NCBI RefSeq assembly: GCF_043641665.1 | Contig: NC_092197.1 | Location: 18,444,648 to 18,508,647, forward strand | Direction: 5' to 3' | Source of the DNA: Enoplosus armatus | Lineage: Eukaryota; Chordata; Actinopteri; Centrarchiformes; Enoplosidae | Length of the DNA: 64,000 bases | Part shown: positions 12,509 to 25,628 of the stretch, one piece after another | Numbering within the stretch: position 1 is the stretch's first letter | Layout: each line of letters begins with the position of its first letter | Notes under the pieces: model-generated | Database searches by the model: none | Told to the model about the DNA's origin: nothing | The model's input: only the letters and a program-made list of their open reading frames with translations | Position numbers and translations under genes: made by a program

Positions 12509-12609
12509 ATGTCCGCCGACATGTCTGCTCCATCCGTGAGGAAGAAGTCATTTGCGCGGAGCTCCAACCCGAGCGTCAGGATGTGTATTCGGGAGCTGAG
12601 GGATGACAT
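12509..12609 (+). CDS. sh3bp2: sh3bp2 distal alternative first coding exon
   Basis: The ATG at 12509 (G at -3) opens a frame beginning [15 protein letters not shown] and ending ..IRELRDD before the donor 'catGTAAGT' at 12610. The exon ends in phase 2, exactly what is needed to join the exon at 20717, giving ..DD-M-T-M-S-S. The basic, serine-rich extension has no domain I recognise. A second in-frame ATG lies at 12527. The exon would be spliced across an 8.1-kb intron. Support is reading frame, donor quality and upstream CCAAT boxes, so a transcript is needed to settle it. Confidence 0.6.
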
Positions 12610-14670
12610 GTAAGTTATCTGCACTCTTTGTGAGCGGGGCACGCTGTGTGTCGTTGGCTTCATCTTTTTGTGACTTGACGTATGGATGTATTCCCGCATA
12701 AGTTTGACTGGTTGTCCTTTCCTGCCTTGGTTTTGGTGAACAGTTCTAGGACTTGTTTGAGGGGGTGAAGGTTATGCCTTGTAGATTGGTGTCTGTCTTT
12801 ATCTGGTTTCAGATTTCTGGCATTTTGTGGTTCTTTTTAACAACTTGGGTATCAGGCATGCTTTGCAAAAACCCCTCAGCTGGAGGTTTACGTCAACTGC
12901 ATTGGTTATTGTTTGATTTGGTAATATTTCTTCCTCGTTGCAAGAGCTCAGTGAAGCAACTGAGTGATTTCCCATCAACATTGCCTGTTGATTGGAGCGT
13001 GAAAGCTGCCAACTTAAGATGGAAAATCTCCAGAAGTCATTTCTTAATCACATTTTTTTTTTTTTTTCCTTGCTTTACCATTTGAAGTTCAGTTCCATGA
13101 TGGCAACCTTTTCACTCTACAGTATTGAGAACAAGTGAAGCCTGTTAGGAAGTCTGACGTAACAATCTACGTATTTTCTCACGACACATTTGAAATAGTG
13201 GCATTTTGGCAGCTTTCACTGGATGTGAAACTTTGCTCGAAATAGAAATGAGCAATGTCCCATTTCACGCAGGCTGAAGAGCAAAGCCAACTCACATACT
13301 GTACCATCTGCAGTCTGTAAGACACACTGTAAAGAAACTACAGTCAAAGTCCAGCATGGTCAAGTAAAGGCGAGGTTCTTCAAATAGACCTTTGTTCCAA
13401 AAGCACTCCTCATTGGGAGTGCAGGATAAAAAAAAAAAAATACCATTGACACTGTATGTACTGTGGCAGAGCAGAAATCAGAATGGAGCTTGACGACAGA
13501 TACATAAAAAGGGGAAGGTGAGAAGGCATATGAGGTCATTATACTGAATGAGGCCTGATTACATCGACGTTGCAACGTACATTTTTACACACGCAAGTAA
13601 GTTGTGTAGTAGGTCACGTCCTACACCTGGACCTGGATGTGTCAAATGCTAGTGGGAATATTTCTGCACACAGTCTTAATATTTGCATTGTTTTGCCCAG
13701 TTTTATCTGAAGCCGCTAAAGATGTCAGCAGCAGGCCAGTGGTGGGAAAAGTACCAGTGTTTCCCATACATAGGCTCTACTTGGGCGCCCCACCCAGGTA
13801 AATAAAATTCGAATACCATTTTTTTTTTTTTTCTATCAAGTCGTCATTTAATAATATACACAGACAAGCGGAACTGCTGTCAAAATAATTTTTACCCAGA
13901 ATTATCAACAGAGTCATCACACTGTGGGGCGTTCAGAGGTTTGTTTCCCCACGAGAGGCAAACATTTTGTCACTCTGGGCAGGCGGGTGACATCTGCAAG
14001 ACCACCAAAATACTTCAGGACATTTGTTGACAGTCCAGTTTTTTGTTATTTTACACTCAACACAAGGCACCGGTCACATATCACATCTCTTACGTGTTTT
14101 CTCTCCTCAGAGACAAATGCATTTTATTTTCCAGTGGCGATAAGACTCCATGATGGTGGCCCCCCCCGTCATGTCAGCAGTCAGTTGTCACCACGGCGAT
14201 TGCTCGGCAAGGTTCTTGTCAGAGACGGATAAGAGGAAAGGCAGCATTTACAGGAAATATGATCTCATTTTTTTTCGACCCTGTGTCGGGGGGGGGGGCG
14301 CATGTAGCCAGGGCTAAATCTCAACTCTCTCTCTCTCGCTCTCTCTTCCTGCCTCTCATTCTCTCTCTGCCTCTTTATCTCTCTCTCTCTATAACTTTCT
14401 ATCTGTGTTATCTTTGTGGTTTTCACTTCAGATAGGAAACACAGCTACAGTATGACTTTTAATCACAACATGTAGACTGTACAGTGTGTGTGTGTGTGTG
14501 TGTGTGTTAGTTTGCGAGGAATCCTTCCTGTAGCCGTTGGAACTGTGACGGCTGTGCAGTTCCTGTGGAGTGGCATTGCCATATATGGACAAAGGAAGTG
14601 ATAATGTGTAGGAGAAGCCACAGTTAGAGAAAGAGGACCCAATTTTACTATTTCAGCTTTCGATGAGCCC

Positions 14671-14703
<33 letters not shown>

Positions 14704-17284
14704 AGTAAAAGTTGGCTTTTGAGGAGGAACCAAAGAATCCCACGCACAGTCGGTCACTTGTACCAAGTTTATCAATAGTCCTCAGACCTGGTTGGGGCTA
14801 GAGTATAAGTCAGGTCATCACCAAAGTCATTGGAATTCATCCTCTGGGGACCATGAATGTACAAAATGTCATGGCAAACCATCCAGTAGTTATAGCAATG
14901 CTATCACGGCTAATAATTCAAAAGTTGCTTCAAACTGATGGTGGGAAAATCAAAGATAATTCAAAGATCACATTGCATGTACATTCTTGTCTTTTCCGGA
15001 GCGAGTCCAGATCCCGTCCCCTAGGTTCTAAGGGAGACCTTTTCAATAGCAGAAAGTCATTGTCTGGTGGTTTTCCTTCAATGTCTTCAGTGTGCACACA
15101 TTCTGTCACAGCCTGGTTAATCATTCATTCGGGTTAGTAAACCAAAGTGGAAACGGAAACACCCCAGAGTTCAGATAAACCTCTCTTAACCCTCCGTTGC
15201 TCTTCATGTGTTCACCCCAACGTATCAAAGCTGCCGTGAAAATGTGAAGCAGAACCGGTGGAGGAACCGTTGTGGTCGGCTGTCAAGGCAACAGGAAGCG
15301 TGCCCAAAAAAATGCAGCTCTGTGTGACAGTATCTGTTTCCTAGGCAAGACAGAAGTTCCTCCGCATCTGCTGCACCTGAGACAGCGGTTTACCTACGAC
15401 CTCTCCATCTGCCTGGGTTGTGTGTTTGCGGACGCTGATGATCGGGTCGGAGCCTAAAAAAACACACACTTTGCTCACTGCACAGCAAAGGGCATTGGTT
15501 AGCCACACACATTTTGGTTGCAGACACCTGGCAGCTGTTGTAATCTGTGCTATACCATCACAGATGCTGAGCAGGCATGGACACGTAAAATTCAGATTTA
15601 TTTTAAGTAATCACACAAAGAATTACGCAATGCTACAGAAAAGCAATTAGTCCTAACAGAACGGTACAGTAGGACCCAATACAACAAGTGTGGGAAATAC
15701 CCATAGACGTGGATGTGACCACCGTGACGTCACCCATTGGTTTGTGGACTGCCGTTTTGAAGCCTCAAGTTTGGAAATTTGGCCGTTGGCGGTTTTGTGG
15801 AACCAGAGGTGACCATATTTGGACGAGAGGGTGGAGCTGGGGATCTGAGAACCCGAAGGCAATCTCTACGTTAGCTTGTAAGTTAGCTTGGAAATGTACT
15901 TGCCAAATGAACAGCCAACTCCTTGATTGACAGGTCGCCTTGGTATAGACTTGTCAATCACAAGGTAGCCACGCCCTAAAGCATAGTCTGCTTTATCGTT
16001 TATTTTACTCGAAATGGGACCATCATTTACTAAATGGACATCATGCTGTATTGAAGAAGACTTGAAACTAGCGATTGAGACCACAAACTCAAGAGGAAAA
16101 TGTTTACTGAGGTAATAAATCAAGTCAGAAGTAGAGTCATTTTCTCATAGACTTCTATACAATCAGACTTCTTACAACCAGTGGCCAGAGGCCATTAGAA
16201 AGAATGCAGGTTTAAGGTACTTCCGCATTGGCTTCACGTTTCAGACCCAGAGGTTGGTGCTTGGAAATACCCAATCTCCAGACAGTCAGGAGATCCTATG
16301 CTGTCCTTGCCAGAGCTTTCAGCCGTGTCACGCAGTCTTCATCAGTGGATGGAGTTTGCTCCGTTGTCATGGAGATGGATATGTTGTTTCTGCTCATGGT
16401 TACATGCTATTCTAGGAATCAAACCCATGACCTGGTGTTACTGAGAAAACCGTCTGACCACTACAGGCCTCACAGGACTAAAAACCACAAGACATCTCAG
16501 ACTAATGGTGTTTCTCCCATCACTTTTAAAACTACAATCTAGGTCACACTCTGACATTGGACTTGTTTGCCCAGGTCTTTGTCTATCAGGCTACACGCAG
16601 GCTCGCCTAACCCTCTGAGTTGTGGAGCTTGTGCAGACTCTAATCAGGGCTTCGTCTACTACATGTGGAGAAAATAAGTTAAACTGTTGATTTTCCTGCC
16701 GCATTTTCTTAAATATTATGGCAAAGCAGACTAAAGGCACAAAGCCTCGCCAAAACCAACAGGAAGTGAAGCCGGCTGCAGTCCAGGCCTGGCAGAGCAA
16801 CAGCAGGGAAGATACCAAGAGACTGCTGATGTCTGTGAGTCACAGAGGTTAGAACTTTAACCTCCATAGTGATCAAAGTATACAACCAGACACTTCTATA
16901 CTGCACTGTATCTACATTTACAAAGAAATATTCTAGTAGACGAATAGTGTCTTGCGTTCCCCTGCCACTGTCATGTTGTCACAGGACATTTAACGGGAAT
17001 GCTGTCTCGCGATGTGATTCATCAGTGGGTTTTCCAGCTCACATCTGCACTAGTTTCAATTTCAATTTCCCTTGTCTGGTTTTTTTCATTACAGAACAGC
17101 AGTGTGAAGTCGAGAAAAGCTGATACGACACCATGGGTGGTAAAGCAGCTGTTTTTGAAATGGCCTTTTAACTCACTTTTTCCATAAAATAGCTTCAACG
17201 TCACTGCAAAGCTGTTACAATCTAAAACAAAAAAAAACATGAACACCGCTTTAAATCGCTGTTGAACCCAGACATTGTTTTACG

Positions 17285-17334
<50 letters not shown>

Positions 17335-18281
17335 AGGGAGGAAACATGTTTGAATGAGTCTGGTATGTGAGCAGCTCCTGCGCTTCCCTTCCTGACAAAC
17401 AGCTGCTCTCTGATTAGCATCTCTGGCTCACAAACGTCCGCAAAGAGAACTTTGGTGGGGTGAGAGGGTTCGTAGCCTCAACACACTCTTTAAAATAATT
17501 CTCTTTAAATAAAACGTCCGCAAACCAGACTGTACGATAGGAGAGCACCACATACAAGTGAATGGCTCATTTCTTAATGTTGTTTATTAACAGCATTCTT
17601 GTCATGAAAATGGTGATATAAGGAGAACTAAATGTGACCTGTGGCAAGTTTCAATTGGCAATTTCTTATGTTAGTGGCTTCATACTGCGGTGAGAGGAAA
17701 TTGTCTGGGTAAACTTAAATACCTAGAAATCCTGTGCTGACTGAAATGTCAGTTGAAGTTGAAGTGCAAGAGATAGTCAAAGCGTGTGCACTGTAAATAG
17801 TTGGAGTGTCAGTAATAATTGGTATGTAATAAGTGACAGTTGAAATGTCAGCCAGTGTGCGTGTCCACCGTCCCTCCTGTGTCTCCCTGTGATGTCTCCC
17901 GAGCAGATCTGTGTCCTCGGTCAGTAGAAAAAGGGAATAACAGACTTTCAGGTCGCTCCTATATAGAGGACACGAAAGTGCTGAGTGCAACGGGCCGAGC
18001 GCCATCATGTTGTTCCAGTTTTGTCTGCTCTGCTGCGGCCCAACGACGACCTCAGGAAATCGCTGCATGGATGATAAGCAGACTGAGAGGCGGTTTAGTT
18101 GACTGCAGAATGGACTCGAATGGTTTATCTGTGGATTTTTGTTTTTTTTTTATCTGGATCGCGTGTGTGTGTGTGTGTGTGTGTGTGTGTTGTGGCCTGT
18201 GTCCGCTGGTTATCAGTAAACATTACGCTGGACAATCTGAGAAACAAACCACATGATAGCCTTTGTAGGTCCTCTTGAAGT

Positions 18282-18329
<48 letters not shown>

Positions 18330-19078
18330 CAAGGCACTCAGCGGTCAGAGAGCTCCACCCTGGTGATTTATTGTGTCGGGCAGGGGTTTTTTTTTATTTC
18401 TTTTATCAGCTCTCACTCCCTCCCGCAGTCCAGACTCCCATATCTCTAATTTATTCTCTCTCTTTTCATTTTTTAATTCTTGAAGTCTTCACACAACTTT
18501 AACTGCAGGTACAACTCAAAAAGAGTGTTTTGGTTGCCTTTTTTTTTTTTTTTTTTTTGAGCAGGGTGTAAGAACGGTGACGTCACCTGGTTACTGGCCA
18601 GATTCATTTCATTAAATCTGTTGTGAACGTCAGTGATTCTGAGTATGATAAGCTAATGGACAGATCGGCATTCAGCTGCGTTTAAAGGTGTACTGCAGCA
18701 GTGTGGTATCGAGTCTGGTCACATTAGACCAGCACTGTAAAGTTCATAAACCTGGGCACTATTTTGTTTCCACATTTTGGGGGATAAATTACTAATAGTT
18801 ACTAAACATAGTGCCCAGGTTTAAAAATGACCCTTTAACCATCGACAGTAAAACTGGCTTTGGGATGAGGCCTTTTTAATACAATCACATCTAATGGCAG
18901 CCTGCCAGTCACTGCATGTCAAGGTCAGTTCACACATAAAACAGGTGTGCAGGAGGCAGCCTTGCTTCAGTACACTGAGTAGACAAACAGCCAGTGCTGC
19001 TAGGTTTTTATCTCAGTGAAAGGGAGTGGATTCTGGCAAGAAATCCTGGTAAATATGGAGTTCTTCATTCCTGGGCTT

Positions 19079-19164
<86 letters not shown>

Positions 19165-19282
19165 CTCCCTCCCTCTGAAGTCAGTAGATGCTGTTGATAG
19201 ACTGGAAGTTACACATAAACCCATTAGACGATGAAGAACTTCACTTGGGATGTTTATTTTGACAAGTGCTCTCTCTCTCTCT

Positions 19283-19328
<46 letters not shown>

Positions 19329-20070
19329 TTACATGGAAAAAAGGACTCGGGACATTATGAGTTTCCTGTCTGAACCAAACACGTCTGTTCGTGCAGAAAT
19401 GTGTGTGGATGCGTTTGCGTAAGTACACTATCTCAGTTTGAGTGTGTTTATGTGCACGGGGAGAGAGAGAGAGAGAGAGACAGAGAGAGAGAGAGAGATA
19501 AATCAACAAAGGCAGCCAGAGAGAGAGAGAGATCAGCAGAAAGTGAAAAAGCATCAGAGTGAAATGAAACGAGCGTGTGATCAGAGGAGGCAGAAAAAGC
19601 AGACAAACAAATCCCTCTCAGTTTGGACCGGATGAGACGCAGAGGACAGAAAGAGAAGGACAAGTTTGAGTCCAGTCGGCAGTCCGCCTGTCCCACATCC
19701 CCGCCATGGACCTGTTGCCGCCGTTAGCGTCCACGGTGTTGGCCTCCGCGGTCGGCCTGCTGAGGGAGAGCGCTGCCGTTCAGAGCATCAACAAGAGGCT
19801 CAACAGGAGGTAGGCAAGGCCTGAGCAGCTCTCACCTCAGTCATGCGCTGAAGGAAAACGGATTCAGTAGTATCCCACTTTTTAAGAGGGTACAGTTGTT
19901 CTGGATATGAACTAACTGTCCATCGGTCCATGAACTTTCAACATTAATAATGGCACCTGTTGTTGTTGTTGTATTCTCGCGCCAGTGGAAATTTCACAGG
20001 CCCATGAGAAAGAACTGCTGGGAGAGATGATGGACAAGCTCCTGCTTCACCCAAGTCAGTTCAGATCTGT

Positions 20071-20136
<66 letters not shown>

Positions 20137-21809
20137 TGTGTTTTTTGAGAGAGAGAGAGATTGTGTGGGCACGGTCGTAGCAGCTGTGGCTGGCAGCAGG
20201 ATTTTGGCACAGGTTGTGTTTGTGTTTCAGCCGTCGGTGTGTGTGTGTGTGTGTGTGTGTGTTTCTCACAGTCAACTGAAACTGAGACAACTAAAGATTT
20301 CACCAAGTTTCAATCGCAGTAACTTCCATGTGTGACAGTCTAAAATGAGACCTCCTCCTACTACTACTACTATCACTATAAGGAACCAGCCTCTCTGAAG
20401 GCTTTTTTAGTGCTCCGTGTGAGAGCTGATGTAGCTGGGAAAGCCCTGAAAGCTTAAAGCTGGTTAGGATGCAGGTTTGGTGACAGAAAGGTTGTGGGTT
20501 TAAATCCTTTGTGGATCTTGAAATATCTCAGTTGTCTTCTTTTATCCTTAAGGTACAACCAAGAGCAGGGTTTTTTTTTTTGTTTCTTTGTTTCTGCTGG
20601 GACTCAGTCCCATATTTCCATGATCTCGTGCGACTCCTGACGGCCTTCACCGGCAGATCTGTCACACAGTGATGCAATGATAACGACACCCGCTCCTCTC
20701 CTCTCCTCTCTGGCAGGACCATGTCGTCTCTCGAGGTGTGCTGGCCGGTGCCGATGCGAGCCATCGGGGCTCAGAACCTCCTCACCATGCCGGGAGGGGT
20801 GTCCACAGCGGGATACCTCCACAAGAAGGGGGGCAGCCAGTTCAGCCTCATGAAATGTGAGTTCATGCTGAAAAAGGTGAAGTGTGGGAGGACAGAAGAA
20901 GTCGAAGCCAAGTGTTTGCACTCGGCCGCATTTGTGTCCACGTTAAGTTTCATTAACTGTCTCACAGGGCCTCTGAGGTACACCATCATCCACAAGGGCT
21001 GTGTGTACTACTTTAAGAGCAGTACCTCTCCTACACCACAGGGGGCGTTCTCTCTCAACGGCTACAACAGGTCAGTGAAACCTCTTCATCTGCTGAGAGT
21101 CAATCAGTAATGTTTTTAGCAGACGTCCAGAGTCACAGTTTGCCAGCTACCCGTAGAACAATCAAATGTTCCTTTTTTTAGTTGTTTTTATGTTTGTGAC
21201 TGTACATACATTAAATTGACTTGACTCAAGAGTACATTAGCACGCTCGTCTCACAAACCCGAAGACTCAAAGTGCTGCATTTATACAGCGCTATTATCTT
21301 AAGCGCGACACAGTGTGCCTCCCATTCACACCCACTCACACACCTGAGGACACGCCCGAGGACACACCCAAGGATAAGAACCAATGACTCAGTGATGAGA
21401 TTTCTGGCTTCCAAGACTCATTCTGGCTTAAAAAAGAACCCGTTAAACAATTGAACTCAGCAGCAGAGCCTCCTCAGACCAACATAGCGAATGGCAAAGT
21501 GCCACTATGTTTGTAATGGTGGCATATGAACTATTCAGTCAGCCTATCACTACACTATGGATGTAATCATGTCAACTACAGGTGACAGTAGCTCCACACG
21601 GGACAGAAAGTCGCCGGTAGAGGCCGTCGAGCAGAGTTGAAATTAGTATATTTCCCTTTTTCCGACAGAGTGATGAGAGCCGCGGAGGAGACGACGTCCA
21701 GTAACGTGTTTCCTTTTAAGATCGTCCACTTCAGTAAGAAACACCGGACGTGGTTTTTCTCTGCAGCTAGCGAAGACGAGAGGAGGGTGAGAGCAGCCAC
21801 ACACATGCA

Positions 21810-21846
<37 letters not shown>

Positions 21847-23489
21847 CTGTGTATATACACACACACTCTGTTGCATACATAATCGTTTTTTGCTTTTACA
21901 GAAATGGATGCGATACCTGCGGAGGGAGATAGACCACTATAACGACAGAAAAGAGTGCCACATTCCAAGGTAACTTCAGCAAATCACGTCATATTTTACA
22001 ACACAGTGTAGACTCCAAGTCTCATATCATTTGTGATACAAAATATCTGTAATATATAAATTATAGTTGTGTTGATACTATAAAAAAAAAACGTGAAGAT
22101 ATATATACAGAACTGTATACACAAAACCCAGATTAACTGAAAAGAAAAATGCGTATGTAATGCTTTACATACTAGACGTCCCAAAAAGCTCCGCAACCTT
22201 CTACTGTTGGACTCAACAGCACACACTTCTCCCCTCTCACAGACAGCCGTGACCTCGGTCACCTCTCAACGTTTTCAACTTTGCAAACTAATTATTGCAG
22301 GTTTGCAACAGCGCGGTGCGAGTTCTTTTTTTTCCCCCCCAGCAGACTAATAGCATCAGAAAACTAATTCTGCAGGCTAATTTATAATTTATGTAGGCAA
22401 TTAAAATGGCCTCTTGTTTTTTTTGATTACGACGCTACCAGCCTGGATTTTTTTTTTTTTTTTTTTTTCAGAACACATACCATTATAGGGACTGGGGACA
22501 TTAGCAGCTCATTTAATAGCTTTTTCATTATAGTGAGTGTCTGCGCTGCTCGGGGAGCCTGATCTCGCTGGAAATGTATTCACTTATGTGCTAACAAGGT
22601 CATGTTTCTTTCCCTGTTCTCATCTGAAATCATTTTATTCAGTTCAGCGCAAGTCTTTTGGCAAAAATACAAATTTGGCAGTGGCAGAGAGAGTCTCTAT
22701 GGTTGCTATAAACATAAAAATACTATATATTATATATATAATATAATAAATATGGTATTTGGAGGGTTATGTTTCAATGTTGTTGTTTCAAGAATGCAAC
22801 ACTGGGCTTCGCTTATTCACACAAAAGGCCCCATCCCACCCAACTGACTGTGTTCACATGCAAAAGATATTCCAGTTGTTGCCCTTATTAAGACCATACT
22901 CCTGCTAAGCCGTTTAGATGGCTGTTGAAAATGAGCATCTCTACCCGAGCCTCGCAGCCTGTTGGCCAGTTGGTTTGTTTACGCGGCGCTGACCGTAAAC
23001 ACGCAGGAGGATTTGGATTACGGTTACAATTCCGACAAGTCACGTTCCTGTGCCGTTTGTTGTGCCGTATCAAACAGTTTCACGTCGGTAACAGTTATTT
23101 TAAGATGCATATTTTGATATCGCTGAATCATTTTCACAAAATCCCTCCAGAAACCCAAAAAATGTGGGGGGAAAAAACCCAAAAACAAATTATTTTCTCG
23201 ATCAGAGGCTTGTTAAAAACAGTAAGTTTACAAAGGAGGGGGAAAAAAAACCTACATTTATAAAAATCAATGCCCGGGTTTCAGAGGGGGCTGTCTTTTC
23301 ATGACGACGTTTTCTTTGCCGCCGCAGTGACTCCGATTCAGATGCCGACAGTTTCTACGGCACGATTGAGAAGCCCATGGATATTAAACACCCCGTGGAT
23401 AACGCAGAAGATGGTAAGACCGCCTTGATGAACACACACACACACACACACACACACAGGCGTTATACTTGTGTGTTATTAAACTGCCT

Positions 23490-23523
<34 letters not shown>

Positions 23524-23897
23524 TGTGTAGATTATGGTGAGGATGACGATGACGACGATGAGGAGGACTACCTGAAGCCAGACAGTGACTGTTCCCCGAC
23601 ATCTACAGGTGACGCCACCCACCACACACACACACACACACCATTTTAGCTGACTTGTATACAGTAGTGTTACAGTGACAGTAACAGCACAATAAACTTC
23701 AACTGTTACATCGCTGACATCAAAACTGATAGTATTGAGGTCAAAGGTCACATCCAGAGATGTCTTTGTCTGTCATTGCGAATGAACTGAAATACGAGCT
23801 GAGGAGAAAGCGTCAGATAGAGGAAAATCACTTAGTTGAAGGAAGCCAGAGATAATAAAGGCGGGGCAAAAGGTCGTTTCGGGCAACTAGAAGTGCA

Positions 23898-23932
<35 letters not shown>

Positions 23933-25628
23933 CATGTTTTTGATATTTTAATAGAACTTTTTGATTAATTTTTTTTACAAACAACTCCAAGAATTGATTG
24001 GGGTTTATTTGAATATTAGAAAATGTGAATACTGTGTGAATGCAAAAACCTTGTGGTTTTAACATTCATGTTTTTAGTCTTTCTACTTTTGGGACTCTGG
24101 CGCACTAGTTGATATCAGTCATAGTGTATTCTGTATTCTGAGGACCTCACACACTGTGAAACAGGAAGCAAAGCCACTTCTGGGAAAACTGTTGACACCG
24201 ATCTGAACGTTTTTCAGTGATAATGGGTCCAAACTGGAAACTTATTTGTATTCAGTTGCATAAACTTGCAGTTATGTGTCCTGTTGTTTGTAATATTCAC
24301 ATTTTTACAAGCACAACGTGCAGTAAACATGGAGGAAAACACAAATTAACACAAGAAACTTTGACCAAAACAAGAAGCGAGTCTGATTTCATTCTTCTTT
24401 TTCTTTTTTTTACCTCTTCAGGTCGACCCACGGGGCCGCCTCCCTCCTACCCTCCTCCCCCAGTACCGGCAGCCTTCCAGCTCCGTCAAGACTCCAATTT
24501 GGGTTTTCACAAAGGACCACCTCCTCCCATCCCATCGCCACACAGAATCCCAACCAGCCCGCTCCCCAAAAAGCCCCCGCCCTCTGTCCCCCCTCCCTCC
24601 ATACTAAAAGACCCCAACAAAGGCCCGCCTCCTCCACTCCCCTTTGCTCCCCACCTGCACAAGTCCTTCTCTCCCGCCGCCCCGCCTCCTCCTCCCCCCA
24701 ACGCAAAGAGAACTCTTCAGAGCCGGGTGCAATCTGTGGGGGGGCCCGGGAACGACAAGAGAGACTGGAGGCCTCCGCCAGCCTTGTCCATCCTATCCCC
24801 CGCCACTCTGCCCATTTGCGACCAATTGGAGACCAGGATGGTCCTAAAGGGTCCCGCCTACTGCCCCCTCGGTGCTGGAGGGAGCCAGTCGCTGGGCAAC
24901 AACCACCACGGGGTGATGAGCAACCACCGCAGCAAGCCGAGCCTACCGCCTCCTCATTCCACAAATACTGGAGGGTCCACCCTCAGACCTGTGATGTCAG
25001 ACTCCCCGTCCTCCAGTCACCCACCGCTGCCTGGCCACCCTCCGCTCTCGCCTCTGCTTAAAACCGGACTCCACAATAAGCCAGGGACACCCAAACCCCC
25101 ACCACCTACAGTCAAACCCCCACTGCCTGCAGGCAAGTCCAAGCAGCCAGGAACACCGCTTCAGTAAGTTGGACTCAGAAACACACAAAACATTCAACGC
25201 AGAATACTTAGAAGCACAAAAAGTCAGTCTGGTTGAAGCCGCCACACTAAGTCGTGTTTTCCCCCCAGAAGAGCATCTCCAGAAGGCCAAAGCTTCCGTT
25301 CACTGGGAGGCGAGACGCCCTCAGAGTTCAGGAGGAAACGAGACCCGGCCAAACACAGCGGAGGAGACGAGTCCGACGATGACTATGAGAATGTAAGATT
25401 CAGATTTTTGTGTATGATGATGATGTTGTTGTTGTTTTCTACTATTAATTCCAAGTGCATTACCCAATCCCCAAATTCTTAATGAGCCTTATTTGAGCCA
25501 ATCTCAGCGCTCCAATAAACATGTGGTGTGTGTGTGTGTGTGTGTGTGTTTCTTTTTTTATCTTGCAGGTGCAGCTGCCAGACTCCGTGTTCATTGACAC
25601 AACGGAAACCAGCTTCGTAGAAAAGTAT

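Larger units (their letters stand above)
12610..19705 (+). other. sh3bp2: sh3bp2 intron after the distal first exon, and proximal leader
   Basis: No internal coding exon is recognisable. The stretch contains a hAT-like fragment near 13738-14240, a large teleost interspersed repeat at 15690-16270, a tRNA-like SINE head on the minus strand near 16400-16480, and many (CA)n/(GT)n arrays. Its 3' end serves as the 5' leader of the proximal first exon. Confidence 0.6.
19810..20716 (+). other. sh3bp2: sh3bp2 intron before the first common exon
   Basis: Contains (GT)31 at 20072-20133, (GT)13 at 20237-20262 and a tRNA-like 'gttgtgggtttaaatcc' box B remnant near 20490. It ends in the pyrimidine-rich acceptor 'ctctcctctctggcag'. 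No coding sequence. Confidence 0.7.

Noticed and set aside
16395..16480. tRNA gene on the minus strand
   Set aside because: Only box A- and box B-like segments are present; no full cloverleaf, so a SINE head is more likely.
19985..20335. Frames of Cys-Val or Thr-His repeats on both strands, also near 19000-19200, 18275 and 23377
   Set aside because: Produced by dinucleotide microsatellites, not by genes.
24410..24964. 184-codon minus-strand frame
   Set aside because: Shadow of sh3bp2 exon 8: proline codons read backwards as Gly/Trp/Arg-rich sequence.
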